Source: Liquorilactobacillus mali (GTDB lineage Bacteria; Bacillota; Bacilli; Lactobacillales; Lactobacillaceae). Taken from it: 64,000 nt of DNA. Below, in pieces: positions 8,046 through 20,519 of the stretch (position 1 is the first letter of the stretch; every line of letters begins with the position of its first letter). A program made the position numbers and the translations under genes. The notes under the pieces are model-generated. The model ran no database searches and was not told the origin of the DNA. It saw only the letters and a program-made list of their open reading frames with translations. The stretch covers positions 30,112 to 94,111 of the forward strand of contig NZ_JQAR01000007.1 of the NCBI RefSeq assembly GCF_001437155.1, written 5' to 3'.

Positions 8046-9869
8046 TTATTCCTCATTTGTTTTTAGAACTGCCATAAATGCTTCTTGTGGTACTTCGACG
8101 GTCCCAACTGATTTCATCCGTTTTTTACCACGCTTTTGCTTATCCAATAGCTTAGCGCGTCGATCCGGATCACCTGTATGGATTCTAGCCGTAACATCCT
8201 TACGGTATGCCTTAATATTTGTCCTAGCTATAATTTTCGCTCCAATTGCAGCTTGAATTGGAATCTCAAAATTTTGCCGTGGAATTATTTCCTTTAATTT
8301 GCTCGTAATCACACGTGCTCTTTGTGGTGCGAACTCGCGATGGGCAATAAAGCTGAGTGCATCAACCTTGTCACCGTTCAATAAAATATCAATCTTCACC
8401 AAGTCACCCGCGCGGGCACCATCTAAGTCATAGTCAAGAGAAGCATATCCCTTTGTACTAGACTTCAGCTTATCAAAGAAATCAAAGATTATTTCTGAAA
8501 GTGGCATCTCATAGATTACATTCACGCGATAATCATCAAGATATTCCATCGTCACAAACTTCCCCCGCTTTGCCTGACAAAGCTCCATAACAGACCCTAC
8601 ATAATCATTGGGAACCATAATTGTTGCCTTCACAAATGGTTCATTAATTGCCTTTATCGCAGTCGCTTCTGGCATTTCCGCAGGATTAGAAACAGTTTTA
8701 TGACTTCCATCAGTTAACTCAACATCATAGGTTACAGATGGAGCAGTTGTGATCAAATCCATATTAAACTCGCGTTCAAGTCTTTCTTGGACCACATCCA
8801 TATGCAAAAGCCCTAAAAAGCCACAGCGAAATCCAAAACCTAATGCTGTTGAAGTCTCGGGTTCAAACTCCAATGCTGCATCATTCAATTGTAACTTTTC
8901 AAGCGCTTCTCTTAGATCATTGTACTTAGCGTTATCAGTCGGATAAAGCCCAGAATAGACCATCGGATTCATCTCACGATAACCTTCTAACGCCTTTTCT
9001 GCTGGGTTGTCCGCACTAGTTACTGTATCACCTACACGCGTATCTTGAATGTCCTTGATACTTGCAGTCAAATACCCAACATCACCTGCCATCAATAGGT
9101 CCCTCTTAATCGGCTTAGGCGAATTGACTCCCACTTCAACGACCTCATATTCCGTTTGACCATTCATCAAACGAATCCGGTCACCTGCTTTAACAGTCCC
9201 TTCAAAGACACGGATACTCAAAACAACTCCACGATAATCGTCATATACAGAATCAAAAATCAACGCCTTCAATGGACCATCATTGTTACCCTCTGGAGCA
9301 GGAATGTCATGAACAATTTTTTCAAGCATTTCTTCAATTCCAATTCCCTGCTTTGCACTCGCTAAAACCGCCTCTGATGCATCGAGACCAATCACATCTT
9401 CAATCTCTTGCCGAACCACTTCAGGCTGCGCAGAAGGTAAGTCAATCTTGTTAATCACGGGCACAATTTCTAGATCATCATCTAAAGCCAAATAAACATT
9501 GGCCAGTGTCTGAGCTTCAACACCTTGTGCAGCATCAACAACTAAAACCGCACCTTCACACGCAGCAAGACTTCTCGAAACCTCATATGAGAAGTCCACA
9601 TGACCTGGGGTATCAATCAAATGGAAGATATATGTTTCACCATCCTTTGCATGATAATTAAGTTCTACAGCGTTCAATTTGATTGTAATTCCGCGTTCGC
9701 GTTCTAGTTCCATGGAATCAAGAAGCTGTGCCTGCATTTCTCTTTTTGATACCGTCTCGGTTAATTCTAAAATTCGATCTGCTAAAGTAGATTTACCGTG
9801 ATCGATATGCGCTACAATTGAGAAATTGCGAATTCTTTTTTGGCGCTCCTTTAATAATTCAACATCCAT
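8046..9869 (-). CDS. lepA: Elongation factor 4, ribosomal back-translocase GTPase
   Basis: Ribosome-associated translational GTPase. The 607-residue length is exactly typical. G1 motif AHIDHGKST at 20-28, switch region with [16 protein letters not shown], and NKIDLP are all intact. EF-G-like domains II, III and V follow, plus the LepA-specific C-terminal domain (from about 485, ending near [16 protein letters not shown]). AGGA lies 8 nt upstream of the ATG. It has its own promoter (9912-9940) downstream of the dnaJ terminator, so it is separate from the heat-shock operon although adjacent. Confidence 0.98.
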   Translation of the reverse strand: MDVELLKERQKRIRNFSIVAHIDHGKSTLADRILELTETVSKREMQAQLLDSMELERERGITIKLNAVELNYHAKDGETYIFHLIDTPGHVDFSYEVSRSLAACEGAVLVVDAAQGVEAQTLANVYLALDDDLEIVPVINKIDLPSAQPEVVRQEIEDVIGLDASEAVLASAKQGIGIEEMLEKIVHDIPAPEGNNDGPLKALIFDSVYDDYRGVVLSIRVFEGTVKAGDRIRLMNGQTEYEVVEVGVNSPKPIKRDLLMAGDVGYLTASIKDIQDTRVGDTVTSADNPAEKALEGYREMNPMVYSGLYPTDNAKYNDLREALEKLQLNDAALEFEPETSTALGFGFRCGFLGLLHMDVVQERLEREFNMDLITTAPSVTYDVELTDGSHKTVSNPAEMPEATAIKAINEPFVKATIMVPNDYVGSVMELCQAKRGKFVTMEYLDDYRVNVIYEMPLSEIIFDFFDKLKSSTKGYASLDYDLDGARAGDLVKIDILLNGDKVDALSFIAHREFAPQRARVITSKLKEIIPRQNFEIPIQAAIGAKIIARTNIKAYRKDVTARIHTGDPDRRAKLLDKQKRGKKRMKSVGTVEVPQEAFMAVLKTNEE

Positions 9870-9911
9870 GCATTAATTCCTACTTTCTTACTCGAAATGT
9901 TCTTAGATTCA

Positions 9912-9940
9912 ATTATAGCAAGCCGCCATACTAAATACAA
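9912..9940 (-). promoter_or_regulatory. lepA promoter
   Basis: TTGTAT (9935-9940), 17-nt spacer, TATAAT (9912-9917) on the minus strand, about 45 nt upstream of the lepA start. Perfect -10, moderate -35. Confidence 0.7.
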
Positions 9941-9965
9941 CGCACCAAGAAATTACATACAAATA

Positions 9966-10008
9966 AAGCCTAGCTTAATTTAGTAATACTAAAAATCAAG
10001 CTAGACTA
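9966..10008 (-). terminator. Terminator of the dnaK/dnaJ transcript
   Basis: On the minus strand a long stem with CTAGCTT/AAGCTAG and TTTAGTA/TACTAAA arms is followed by TTTATTT. It starts about 8 nt after the dnaJ stop codon. Confidence 0.8.
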
Positions 10009-10016
10009 TATTTATT

Positions 10017-11159
10017 TTATTTCTTGTGTTTCTTTAACCTATCAAAAATTGATTCGTTTTGTGTTTTTTCTCCGCTGGCTTCAGCAAAAGCACGCAACGC
10101 TTCTTTTTGTTTCTGGTTCAAACCCTTTGGAGTTCGAATCTTAACAGTAACTTGCTGATCACCATTACCGTTGCCACGAAGATATGGTGCCCCTTTACCG
10201 CGCAGCCTAAAGACCGTTCCTGATTGAGTTCCAGCTGGAACCTTCATCTTTACGTCACCATGAACAGTTTTGACCGTAACTTCATCTCCAAGTGCTGCCT
10301 GAACAAAACTAATTGGCATTTCAAAGAAGATATTAGCTCCATCTCGCTTAAAGATTTTGCTTGGAGCAACATTGAAGATAACATATAAATCACCATAAGG
10401 TCCGCCGTTCTCACCGGCTTCACCTTGTCCTTGCAGACGCATCTGGTTCCCATCCTCAACTCCTGCTGGAATTGAAACTTCAACCTCATGTCTTTCATGA
10501 ACGTGACCGTCACCATGACAAGTCTCACACTTATCTTTGATGATCTTACCTGTACCATGGCACACATCACATTCTTGCTGCGTGACAACTTGTCCAAGCG
10601 GTGTTGACCTCTTAACACGAACTACACCACTACCACCACAGTGAGAACAATTTTCTGGGGTAGTTCCAGGTTTAGCACCACTTCCACCACATGTCTTGCA
10701 AAGAGCTTCCCTAGTATATTGAATACTTGTCTTCTTACCAAAGATTGCCTCTTCGAAAGTCAAATCCATCTCGTATTGTAGATCACGTCCTTGCCTTGGA
10801 GCGTTGGGATTGCGTGATGCAGAACCACCGCCGCCAAAGAAGGAACTGAAAATATCCTCAAATCCGCCGCCACCAAAGTCGCCGAATCCACCACTAAATC
10901 CACCGTTTTGTCCTGAGAATCCGCCAAAACCTTGTTGACCACCAGTCGAACCATACTGATCAAATTGGGCTTTCTTTTGAGGATCACTAAGAATTTCATA
11001 CGCTTCATTAATCTCTTTGAATTTCTCTTCTGCACCTGGTTCTTTGTTCAAGTCTGGATGATACTTCTTAGATAGCTTACGATAAGCTTTCTTAATATCA
11101 GCGGCAGAGGCATCTTTGGATACACCCAAAACCTCATACGGATTTCTGATTTCTGCCAT
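10017..11159 (-). CDS. dnaJ: Chaperone DnaJ (Hsp40)
   Basis: Co-chaperone that delivers unfolded proteins to DnaK and stimulates its ATPase. 380 residues with all class I domains: J-domain with HPD at 34-36, a Gly/Phe-rich linker (about 70-125), four CxxCxGxG zinc repeats ([32 protein letters not shown], about 155-225), and the C-terminal substrate-binding domains. It follows dnaK but a terminator-like hairpin lies between them, so dnaJ may be expressed at a lower level by read-through. Confidence 0.98.
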   Translation of the reverse strand: MAEIRNPYEVLGVSKDASAADIKKAYRKLSKKYHPDLNKEPGAEEKFKEINEAYEILSDPQKKAQFDQYGSTGGQQGFGGFSGQNGGFSGGFGDFGGGGFEDIFSSFFGGGGSASRNPNAPRQGRDLQYEMDLTFEEAIFGKKTSIQYTREALCKTCGGSGAKPGTTPENCSHCGGSGVVRVKRSTPLGQVVTQQECDVCHGTGKIIKDKCETCHGDGHVHERHEVEVSIPAGVEDGNQMRLQGQGEAGENGGPYGDLYVIFNVAPSKIFKRDGANIFFEMPISFVQAALGDEVTVKTVHGDVKMKVPAGTQSGTVFRLRGKGAPYLRGNGNGDQQVTVKIRTPKGLNQKQKEALRAFAEASGEKTQNESIFDRLKKHKK

Positions 11160-11219
11160 TTTTACCCTCCATCATAAATAAGATGTTTGTTTAGCCTAGC
11201 GTAACATAGTAATAGCTAA

Positions 11220-11256
11220 ATAAAAAGCCAAAGTCCAAACATGGTCTTTGACTTCT
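11220..11256 (-). terminator. Terminator or attenuator between dnaK and dnaJ
   Basis: On the minus strand AAGTCAAAG pairs with CTTTGGCTT (11246-11254 with 11225-11233), followed by TTTTTATTT. It lies just after the dnaK stop. No strong promoter is visible between it and dnaJ, so it is probably leaky. Confidence 0.75.
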
Positions 11257-11269
11257 TATCAGCTAGCGA

Positions 11270-13132
<1,863 letters not shown>

Positions 13133-13148
13133 TCAAAAATTTTTAATT

Positions 13149-13799
13149 TTATTGTGCAACGACTACCATTGCAGGTCGTAATACACGATCCTTCAACATA
13201 TAGCCATCTTGGAATACTTCAATAACAGTCTCAGCTTTCTGGCCCTTTTCAGCCGGAATAGATTTGACAGCTTGATGAAGCGTTGGATCAAAGACGTGTC
13301 CAAGTGCTTCGATTTTTGTCACATTATTTGCCTTCAATGCCTTTTCCATATCATTGAAGACAAGTTCAATGCCTCTTTTTAACTGCTTAGAAGCATCATC
13401 AGTGACTTCAATTTGCAATGCACGATTTAAGTTATCAATGACTGGAAGAACATCCTTAGCAAGACTCTGACCGTCATAACGCAATAACTTTTCCTGCTCT
13501 TTTTTGAATCTTGTATGCATATTAGCCATTTCAGCCTCAGCTCTCAAATACTTATCTTCAAAGTCATTACACTTTTTTTGAAGTTCTGCTACTTTTTGTT
13601 TTAATTCATCTTTTTCAGAATCTTCATCATCAGTAGCAGGTTCTTCAGAAGATTCTTCCTTTACTTCTTTTTCATCAACTTCTGCAGTTGCTTTCTTCTC
13701 ATCAACTTCAGGAGTCGTTTTGTTTTTGACAGGTTCTTCTGAAACTTCTTCGTTAGTCTTCAGAGTTTGTTTTTCTTCGCTTCCCTTTTGTTCTGACAA
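13149..13799 (-). CDS. grpE: Nucleotide exchange factor GrpE
   Basis: Releases ADP from DnaK. 216 residues: a long, highly charged Glu/Lys-rich N-terminus (about 1-65), a coiled-coil dimer helix (about 65-120) and the beta-domain ending in the conserved DGYMLKDRVLRPAMVVVAQ-type C-terminus. The start is a TTG (13797-13799) with AGGGGTG 5 nt upstream; no better ATG exists near. It lies 15 nt after hrcA and 31 nt before dnaK on the same strand. The acidic N-terminal tail is longer than in E. coli but common in lactobacilli. Confidence 0.97.
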   Translation of the reverse strand: MSEQKGSEEKQTLKTNEEVSEEPVKNKTTPEVDEKKATAEVDEKEVKEESSEEPATDDEDSEKDELKQKVAELQKKCNDFEDKYLRAEAEMANMHTRFKKEQEKLLRYDGQSLAKDVLPVIDNLNRALQIEVTDDASKQLKRGIELVFNDMEKALKANNVTKIEALGHVFDPTLHQAVKSIPAEKGQKAETVIEVFQDGYMLKDRVLRPAMVVVAQ

Positions 13800-13814
13800 A
13801 CAGACACCCCTTTT

Positions 13815-14849
13815 CTAATCATCATAAAAACTATAGTAATCTAATAATTTACGTGCCAATTCTTCTTGGAATGTCTGAACCAAACCAATCATCTTTGAAT
13901 ATGGCATATTTGTCGGACCAAGCAGAGCAATCAATCCTTGTCCATGCTGTGCTACATCATAAGTGGTTGAAATCAAGCTATAATTACTTAACGAACTATT
14001 AGTTAGCTCATCTCCTATTTTCACTTGAATTGTACCTGTTGAATCACCAATCAGATTATTGATATCCTCAGAATGTTCAATCAGAGAATAAAGTTCTTTA
14101 ATCTGACTAACATCTGCCTCACCAACAAAATTCAGTAAGTTCAACTTGCCACTCACAAAAAATTGCTCACGTGCCGATCGCTCTAGGATATTCCCGAAAA
14201 TATCAAGAAACCCCACAGGCCTTTGAACATAATGCAACAATAGAGGAATTGTCTCATGCAGTCTTTCAATCACTTGATCAAGAGGCAATCCAACAATTCT
14301 ATCATTGACCACACGAATCACTGCTTCGATTTCATCGCCACCCAATCCTCTAGGAACATTAAAGAGTTGACTTTCAACGTTTCCGTCACTAGTGACCAAC
14401 ATCATCATCAGCTGTTGGTTACCAAGCGGAAGAACTTTGAAGCCTTGAAACTTAATATTTTTTGCCTCGGGCTTAAAAGCAATCGCAGTATAGTTGGTCA
14501 TATCAGAGAGTATTTTCGCGGACTCAGCAACAATCTCATCAATTTTGTAGAAATTATTGCCGAATGACGAACGGATATCCTCTAGTTGTTCTTGATTAAC
14601 AGCATCAGGCTTAACAAGATTATCAATATAGTAACGATAACCCTTCAAAGTTGGTACCCTGCCCGAAGAAGAATGTTCCTTGTTAATAAATCCTAAGTGC
14701 TCCAGTGCCACCATCTCGTTACGAATAGTCGCAGAACTGACTTGCATCGGTAACTGTTCACCTAAGGACTTCGAACCAACAGGTCTTCCAACAGTCGTGT
14801 AATCCTGAATTATTGCCTCAAGAATTAACAATTGTCTCTCAGTAAGCAT
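13815..14849 (-). CDS. hrcA: Heat-inducible transcription repressor HrcA
   Basis: Repressor of class I heat-shock genes that binds CIRCE and depends on GroE for activity. 344 residues from the ATG at 14847-14849 (GAGGTG 6 nt upstream). It has an N-terminal winged helix (LTERQLLILEAII, then SSATIRNEMVALE as recognition region) and the usual C-terminal dimerisation domain. An in-frame upstream start at 14870 falls within the CIRCE element and is rejected. First gene of hrcA-grpE-dnaK(-dnaJ), so it represses its own operon. Confidence 0.97.
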   Translation of the reverse strand: MLTERQLLILEAIIQDYTTVGRPVGSKSLGEQLPMQVSSATIRNEMVALEHLGFINKEHSSSGRVPTLKGYRYYIDNLVKPDAVNQEQLEDIRSSFGNNFYKIDEIVAESAKILSDMTNYTAIAFKPEAKNIKFQGFKVLPLGNQQLMMMLVTSDGNVESQLFNVPRGLGGDEIEAVIRVVNDRIVGLPLDQVIERLHETIPLLLHYVQRPVGFLDIFGNILERSAREQFFVSGKLNLLNFVGEADVSQIKELYSLIEHSEDINNLIGDSTGTIQVKIGDELTNSSLSNYSLISTTYDVAQHGQGLIALLGPTNMPYSKMIGLVQTFQEELARKLLDYYSFYDD

Positions 14850-14863
14850 TTCAATCACCTCGA

Positions 14864-14890
14864 TTAGCACTTAATGTCCTAGAGTGCTAA
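14864..14890. promoter_or_regulatory. CIRCE operator
   Basis: TTAGCACTT-N9-GAGTGCTAA, the HrcA binding site with a single mismatch from the consensus 9-9-9 inverted repeat. It lies between the hrcA promoter (14901-14929) and the hrcA start codon, at the transcription start and 5' leader. Confidence 0.96.
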
Positions 14891-14900
14891 GTCAATTATT

Positions 14901-14929
14901 AATATACAAGAAGTGCTTAAATAAGTCAA
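14901..14929 (-). promoter_or_regulatory. Heat-shock operon promoter
   Basis: TTGACT (14924-14929), 17-nt spacer, TATATT (14901-14906) on the minus strand. The CIRCE element begins about 10 nt downstream of the -10, the standard layout for HrcA repression. Confidence 0.88.
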
Positions 14930-14948
14930 GAAATGACGCCCAATTATC

Positions 14949-15899
14949 TTATATTTCTCTTGTTTTCTTAAAATAATTTCGTGTATTTTCTTCATCTTTT
15001 TTCAGCTGTGCTATCAATCCTGCCGCTCCATTATACTTAACTTGTCCTCTTAACTTCTTGTACCAATCAACCACTACATTTTCACCATATACCATCTGTG
15101 AAAAATCAAGTAAATTAATCTCAATGGTCACCTCTCTGCCTTCACCAAAGGTTTCATTGCGTCCAATTGATGCCATTCCTAAAACATTTTTACCAACGAT
15201 TGCAACCCTAACAGCATATATTCCTTCTGCTGGAAGCATTTCTTGCGGATCTACCGCAACATTGATCGTAGGAAAACCCAGCTCACGACCTCTTTGTTCA
15301 CCATGAACAACTTTACCGTTATTTTGGTAATGGTAACCTAAAAGTTCATTTGCACATTCAATTTTTCCATTCAAGAGTGCCTTGCGAATTCGTGTCGAAC
15401 TAATCTTTTGATTCTTATCATTTAAGTGTTTTACTTCAATAACTTTAAAGCGTTTTTTTGCATATTCTGGAAGAATTTGCATATTTGCGATATCTTGCTT
15501 GCCATACGTATAATCTGAACCCGCAACAATCGCCTGTGCATTCAACCCTGCCATATATTTATCAACAAATTCTTGTGGCCCCATCTTGACCAGTAAATCA
15601 TTCAATGAGACTACGTATACTATATCAGCACCCAGTGCTTCAAAAAGTTTATTTTTTTGTGCTAAACTAGTCAGATATTTAATATCTTGCGGTTTCACTC
15701 CCTTAAAGGGGATTGAGGGATGCATGTCTAGTGTCATTACGGCTAATTTTACATTCCGTTTTCTGGCCTCAGCTTTTGCACGGTGGATAACCGCTTGGTG
15801 TCCACGGTGCACACCATCAAAAAAACCTAGTGCCAAAACAATATCTCCTGTGGGCAATATTGACTTGTTAAAAGGTTCTACTAAGTTGATTACTTGCAC
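14949..15899 (-). CDS. ribF: Bifunctional riboflavin kinase/FAD synthetase
   Basis: Converts riboflavin to FMN and FMN to FAD. 316 residues. The N-terminal nucleotidyltransferase domain carries LALGFFDGVHRGHQAVI (22-38) and GSDYTYGK. The C-terminal flavokinase domain (from about 180) has GRELGFPTINV and the MASIGRNETFG region. The start is a GTG (15897-15899) with AGAGGAG 8 nt upstream. It follows truB by 13 nt; truB-ribF is a conserved Firmicutes pair, here cut off from the nusA operon by a terminator upstream of truB. Confidence 0.96.
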   Translation of the reverse strand: MQVINLVEPFNKSILPTGDIVLALGFFDGVHRGHQAVIHRAKAEARKRNVKLAVMTLDMHPSIPFKGVKPQDIKYLTSLAQKNKLFEALGADIVYVVSLNDLLVKMGPQEFVDKYMAGLNAQAIVAGSDYTYGKQDIANMQILPEYAKKRFKVIEVKHLNDKNQKISSTRIRKALLNGKIECANELLGYHYQNNGKVVHGEQRGRELGFPTINVAVDPQEMLPAEGIYAVRVAIVGKNVLGMASIGRNETFGEGREVTIEINLLDFSQMVYGENVVVDWYKKLRGQVKYNGAAGLIAQLKKDEENTRNYFKKTREI

Positions 15900-15912
15900 T
15901 TTCTATTCTCCT

Positions 15913-16821
15913 CTAAGTTAAATCAATCATTTGTTCAGGTTGATATCTTTTTTTCTCTTCATTGTAACGATAGATACATCTAGCTCTATTTTGGTACATC
16001 AAAACTATTTTTTCAGCTGTACCATCAACTTCATCGGGAAATAAGAAACCACCATTTCTAATGATTTCCCATTGTTTCTCATTTAATTCAATATGAAAAT
16101 ATTTTTGTAAGGCATAATCAACTGGATAAAGTCGACCCTCAAGATTACCGTTCTCTGCAGCCTGTTCCAACTCACTAATTTTAACAGCTTGTCCAATTGT
16201 GAAACCACCACTTGATAAGCGTGATAAATCAGACATAACAGCTGGAACACCTAGCTTGCGGCCTAAGTCGACAGCCAAAGTTCTGATATATGTTCCCTTT
16301 CCACAACCGACTTCAAAATAGATTTTCTGACACCCGCTTTTAGAATCAAAAACGGTTTTGTTAGTCTGTTTGAAATACTCAATATGAACATTTCTTTCAG
16401 GACGTTCCACTGGATCTCCAGAACGTGCATAGTCATATAATCTACGGCCTTTAACCTTAATTGCAGAATACATCGGCGGAATTTGAATCAAGTCACCAGT
16501 TAACTCGTCCATTTTATCATTAATTTCTTCACTAGTGAATGGTTCGTCCAATAATCTTTTATCAACAATTTCACCATCAAGATCCTCAGTTGTTGTTGAA
16601 AATCCTAATGTAATTTCCCCAATATAGACTTTGCCTGAATCCATTAAATAATTAACTACTTTCGTTGCTTTGCCAACACAAATAGGCAATACTCCGTCAA
16701 CATTCGGATCAAGTGTCCCACTATGTCCGACTCGTCTCATTTTAAAGATTTTTCTGCATTTAAAAACACAGTCAGTACTTGTCATCCCACGTTCTTTATA
16801 TACTGGAATAATTCCGTCCAT
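15913..16821 (-). CDS. truB: tRNA pseudouridine-55 synthase
   Basis: Makes the T-loop pseudouridine 55 of tRNAs. 302 residues; catalytic Asp38 lies in HSGTLDPNVDGVLP. KVKGRRLYDYAR and the YIRTLAVDLG strand are also present, followed by a C-terminal PUA-like part. GGGAGG lies 6 nt before the ATG at 16819-16821. Upstream is a strong hairpin (16850-16906) that separates it from rbfA. Confidence 0.97.
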   Translation of the reverse strand: MDGIIPVYKERGMTSTDCVFKCRKIFKMRRVGHSGTLDPNVDGVLPICVGKATKVVNYLMDSGKVYIGEITLGFSTTTEDLDGEIVDKRLLDEPFTSEEINDKMDELTGDLIQIPPMYSAIKVKGRRLYDYARSGDPVERPERNVHIEYFKQTNKTVFDSKSGCQKIYFEVGCGKGTYIRTLAVDLGRKLGVPAVMSDLSRLSSGGFTIGQAVKISELEQAAENGNLEGRLYPVDYALQKYFHIELNEKQWEIIRNGGFLFPDEVDGTAEKIVLMYQNRARCIYRYNEEKKRYQPEQMIDLT

Positions 16822-16849
16822 TTTCTTCCTCCCAAAATACTATAAAATC

Positions 16850-16906
16850 ATTAAAAAGAAAGGGGCTGTAACAAAACAAACGTTTTGTGGCAGCCCCTTT
16901 CTTTTA
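16850..16906. terminator. Strong bidirectional terminator between rbfA and truB
   Basis: AAAGGGGCTG...CAAAAC pairs with GTTTTG..CAGCCCCTTT around a short loop (arms 16858-16877 and 16882-16901), with T-rich sequence on both strands. On the minus strand it would end the rimP-nusA-infB-rbfA transcript, splitting a gene order that is usually one operon with truB-ribF. Confidence 0.88.
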
Positions 16907-17057
16907 AACGTATTTCAAAAGTCGGTCCTCATTATACCTAATCACTCATGTCAACAAAAAAATATTTTGTTTGTAATTTTATGACAGCACAGCAGACTCT
17001 AACCCTTGTTACGCTTCTTTTAATTTCAAAGCCATCAACGCTCAAAAAAACAACTTC

Positions 17058-17414
17058 TTAATCTTCGGGATGATTTAACTTATTTAAAAGTTCATCAATA
17101 TGATCTCCATATTGAACTGAGCGATCTCGTTCAAAAATCAGCTCAGGAGTCACATAGATACTCAACCTAGAACCTAATTCTCGACGAATCAGTCCCTTGG
17201 CTTTCTCCAAACCAATCTGTGTTTTTTCACCATCAGATGCAAGTTCAGACAGAATACTATAATAAATGGTTGCTTGCTGCAAGTCACCAGTAACTTCGAC
17301 CCCCGTAATTGTAATTCCTTGAACTCGTGGATCGCGAACTCTTTTCATCAAAATATCTGTTACTTCTCGTTGGATTTCTTGAGATAAACGACCAACACGA
17401 TAATTTTGTGCCAT
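17058..17414 (-). CDS. rbfA: Ribosome-binding factor A
   Basis: Assembly factor for the 30S subunit (5' end of 16S rRNA and cold adaptation). 118 residues from the ATG at 17412-17414, with GGAGG 8 nt upstream. A KH-like fold is suggested by RVGRLSQEIQREVTDIL at the start, RDPRVQGITITGVEVTGDL in the middle and LGSRLSIYVTPEL near the end. Follows infB in the usual order. An in-frame upstream ATG (17427-17429) has a worse binding site. Confidence 0.96.
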   Translation of the reverse strand: MAQNYRVGRLSQEIQREVTDILMKRVRDPRVQGITITGVEVTGDLQQATIYYSILSELASDGEKTQIGLEKAKGLIRRELGSRLSIYVTPELIFERDRSVQYGDHIDELLNKLNHPED

Positions 17415-17444
17415 TGCGTTCTCCTCCATCTAATTCTTAATTAA

Positions 17445-19814
17445 CTATTCGACCGGAACTTCTTCCATGATAAATGCCTCAATCTGGTCACCAATCTTAA
17501 TATCATTATAATTTTCAACCATTAGACCACATTCGAAGCCTTGCTTAACTTGTTTAACATCATCCTTGAAGCGTTTCAAAGATGCTAATTTACCTTCATA
17601 GATAACAATTCCATCACGAATTACACGTACTCCACTATCACGCTGAATATAACCATCAGTCACATATCCACCACCGATTGTTCCAACTTTAGAAACCTTG
17701 TAAGTCTCGCGAATTTCGACCTGACCGATAATTTTTTCTTCAAAGACGGGTTCAAGCATTCCCTTCATAGCCGTCTCGATCTCATCAATTGCCTTATAAA
17801 TGACACGATGCAAACGAATATCAACGTTGTCACTTTCAGCCTGTGACTTGGCTTGTGGTGTTGGACGAACATTGAATCCTACAATAATAGCATTTGATGC
17901 TTCAGCAAGTGTTACATCACTTTCATTGATAGCACCAGCGGCCTGATGAATGATGTTAACACGTACGCCTTCGACCTCAATCTTCTTTAAACTACCGGCA
18001 AGAGCCTCGACAGAACCCTGTACATCCGCCTTAATGATAACATTAACTTCCTTCAATTCGCCTTCTTTAAGCGAATCAAATAATGTATCCAATGTAACAT
18101 GCTGGATGTTGCTATGTTCTTTCAACAATGCACGCTTTGCACGTTCCTCACCAGCAGCACGAGCGGTTTTCTCATCGCTAAATACAATGAACCGATCACC
18201 TGAATCTGGAACCTCATTCAAACCAGTAATCTCAACTGGTGTAGCGGGTAAGGCCTCAGAAATCTGTTGTCCCTTATCATTAATCATTGTCCGAACACGA
18301 CCAAATGTATTTCCAACAACAATCGGATCACCAACATGCAATGTTCCTTGTTGAACCAGCAATGAAGCAACCGTTCCTTTTCCTTTATCCAAGCGAGCCT
18401 CGATAACGGAACCTGCACCATGCTGCTTAGGATTTGCACGTAACTCAAGAACTTCAGCCTGCAACAAAATCATATCCAGCAATTCGTCAAGATTCTTGCC
18501 AAACTTAGCTGATAATTCAACAAAGATTGTATCACCGCCCCAATCTTCAGGGATAAGTTCATATTCAGTTAATTGTTCCATTACATGATTAGGATTTGCA
18601 CCTGGTTTATCAATTTTATTAACGGCAACAATAATTGGAACCTCTGCGGCCTTAGCATGGTTAATAGCCTCAATTGTTTGTGGCATCACACCATCATCTG
18701 CAGCAACAACCAGTACCGTAATATCAGTAATATCGGCTCCACGCGCACGCATATTAGTAAACGCCGCATGTCCTGGTGTATCTAAGAAAGTGATTGTCTT
18801 ACCATCATGTTTTACTTGATAAGCACCGATATGCTGTGTAATTCCGCCAGCTTCACCCTCTGTAACATGAGTATGGCGTAATTTATCAAGCAGCGTTGTC
18901 TTACCGTGATCAACATGACCCATGATTGTTACAACTGGAGGACGAGTTTCGAGATGTTTTGTATTTTCTTGTTCATCTTCAAAGAACTTATCAATATCAG
19001 CTACATCCACTTCTACTTTTTCTTCTGCCTTCATCCCATAATCGTCAGCTAAAATCTCAATTGTATCTTTATCCAAAGATTGATTTTGATTAACCATTAC
19101 GCCCATCATGAATAACTTTTTGATAATTTCTGCTGGTTCACGATGAATCTTCTTGGCTATATCAGCTACATTCATTCCTACTGTATAGACAAGTGTTTCT
19201 GGAAGCGGTCTATCCTTACGCGGTGGAACTGCGGGTTTCTTGGTTTCTTGATAACGGCTGTTCTTTCTGTTTCTACGCTTCTTTTTATTGCTATATCTAT
19301 TTTGTGAATTAGAATTTTGACCAAATCTATTTTGTCCAAAATTATTCGAACGTGTATTGTTGTTATTAGATTTGTTTTCAAAACGTGAATTGCTCTTCTT
19401 AGCAGAATTGTTTGTAGTTGAACTCTGTTTACTACTTGCTGCTTGGTTTCTGCTACTTTGTGTAGTACTTTTCCCTTGTACTTTGTTATTGTTATGCTGA
19501 ACTTTATTATTGTTGTTAGTTGTTTTATTCTGAATTGGTCCGGCCTCTTTACTATTATTATTTCGTTGAGAACGTTTTGGTTGATTTGAAATCTTCGAAT
19601 TTTTTGGTCCGTTCACTGCAGATTTTTTAGCAGTGTTTTCCTTTACCTTGTCCGTAGTCTTCTTAAGTGCTTCTTTTACTTGGCGTTCTTCATTGTCTCC
19701 AATTGTCGACATGTGATTATTAACAGCAAAACCTTTTTTTCGTGCTGTTTCAATCACCACCTTGCTACTGACATTCAATTCTTTTGCTAATTCGTAAATT
19801 CGCTTTTTTCCCAT
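17445..19814 (-). CDS. infB: Translation initiation factor IF-2
   Basis: GTPase that places initiator tRNA on the 30S subunit. 789 residues from the ATG at 19812-19814 (GGAG 9 nt upstream). Layout: an N-terminal IF2_N helix ([16 protein letters not shown]), a long low-complexity Asn/Ser/Lys/Gln linker (about 55-190), a second IF2_N domain, the G domain ([30 protein letters not shown]), then domains II-IV. The Asn-rich linker is unusually repetitive at the DNA level (19300-19550) but stays in frame. Confidence 0.98.
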   Translation of the reverse strand: MGKKRIYELAKELNVSSKVVIETARKKGFAVNNHMSTIGDNEERQVKEALKKTTDKVKENTAKKSAVNGPKNSKISNQPKRSQRNNNSKEAGPIQNKTTNNNNKVQHNNNKVQGKSTTQSSRNQAASSKQSSTTNNSAKKSNSRFENKSNNNNTRSNNFGQNRFGQNSNSQNRYSNKKKRRNRKNSRYQETKKPAVPPRKDRPLPETLVYTVGMNVADIAKKIHREPAEIIKKLFMMGVMVNQNQSLDKDTIEILADDYGMKAEEKVEVDVADIDKFFEDEQENTKHLETRPPVVTIMGHVDHGKTTLLDKLRHTHVTEGEAGGITQHIGAYQVKHDGKTITFLDTPGHAAFTNMRARGADITDITVLVVAADDGVMPQTIEAINHAKAAEVPIIVAVNKIDKPGANPNHVMEQLTEYELIPEDWGGDTIFVELSAKFGKNLDELLDMILLQAEVLELRANPKQHGAGSVIEARLDKGKGTVASLLVQQGTLHVGDPIVVGNTFGRVRTMINDKGQQISEALPATPVEITGLNEVPDSGDRFIVFSDEKTARAAGEERAKRALLKEHSNIQHVTLDTLFDSLKEGELKEVNVIIKADVQGSVEALAGSLKKIEVEGVRVNIIHQAAGAINESDVTLAEASNAIIVGFNVRPTPQAKSQAESDNVDIRLHRVIYKAIDEIETAMKGMLEPVFEEKIIGQVEIRETYKVSKVGTIGGGYVTDGYIQRDSGVRVIRDGIVIYEGKLASLKRFKDDVKQVKQGFECGLMVENYNDIKIGDQIEAFIMEEVPVE

Positions 19815-19890
19815 GTATTCACGCTCCAATCTCAACTATACAATTTATATCCCTACAGATTGCATAGTCCAAACCTTTATGGTAAAAGCA

Positions 19891-20196
19891 TCAGCTCAAC
19901 AGCATCATAATTTTCTTACTGAAACCCAAATCATCAATTGCTAGCACAGTTCTATTTGCTCCAATTGCTAAACTAAGTTCCTGATGTGTAAAATCACAAT
20001 TTATGTTGATTTGATAGCTCTTACACTTGTCTATAAACTTCTTTTTAGTTCCTTCTGAGCCATCACTGGCAACAAAAACAATCTGTACCTTTTGCGCTCT
20101 GACTTTCTTAAGAACGCCTTCTTCACCAGTGATCAACTTACCAGCTCTTCTAGCAAGTCCAAGCATCTGCAAAGCTCTTTGTCTTTTATCGAGCAT
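19891..20196 (-). CDS. ylxQ: L7Ae/L30e-family RNA-binding protein YlxQ
   Basis: Small ribosomal-protein-like protein that binds kink-turn RNA in relatives. About 101 residues from the ATG at 20194-20196, with AAGGAG 10 nt upstream. The N-terminus ALQMLGLARRAGKLITGEE is diagnostic, and the C-terminus is LSLAIGANRTVLAIDDLGF. It overlaps the end of ylxR by 11 nt, so the two are translationally coupled. Always in the nusA-infB cluster; cellular role poorly known. Confidence 0.9.
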   Translation of the reverse strand: MLDKRQRALQMLGLARRAGKLITGEEGVLKKVRAQKVQIVFVASDGSEGTKKKFIDKCKSYQININCDFTHQELSLAIGANRTVLAIDDLGFSKKIMMLLS

Positions 20197-20488
20197 CGCC
20201 AAAAAGCTCCTTGCGTGCTGCTTGATGATCAACAAATGCTACTAATTCATCATAAAACTCATCAGGTACTTTTACTCCGAAAGCCTTATTGAATGTATGC
20301 TCTTCTTTTGCCTTTTTGGCTACTGCAACATCTAGTGAAATATAAGCTCCACGACCCGGCTTCTTACCAGTTGGGTCAATGCTGACCTCGCCTTCCTTAT
20401 TCTTCACAATTCGAACGAGTTCCTTTTTGGGCTTCATCTCTCCTAAAACAATATCCTTGCGCATAGGTATCTTACGTTGTTTTACCAT
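20186..20488 (-). CDS. ylxR: YlxR/RnpM, RNase P modulator family
   Basis: 100-residue DUF448 protein. The signature PMRKDI near the N-terminus and GKKPGRGAYISLD in the middle are intact, and basic residues dominate. B. subtilis YlxR has been described as a modulator of RNase P (RnpM). Conserved second gene after nusA. It shares its last 11 bases with ylxQ. Confidence 0.93.
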   Translation of the reverse strand: MVKQRKIPMRKDIVLGEMKPKKELVRIVKNKEGEVSIDPTGKKPGRGAYISLDVAVAKKAKEEHTFNKAFGVKVPDEFYDELVAFVDHQAARKELFGDAR

Positions 20489-20519
20489 CTAATCATCTCC
20501 CTTGTCCAAGAATTTATAA

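Noticed and set aside
17950..18354. 134-residue plus-strand frame inside infB
   Set aside because: Antisense shadow of IF-2; no family features.
19300..19550. Asn-rich repetitive DNA in infB considered as a tandem repeat or CRISPR-like array
   Set aside because: Stays in frame within the known variable linker of IF-2; no regular repeat-spacer pattern.
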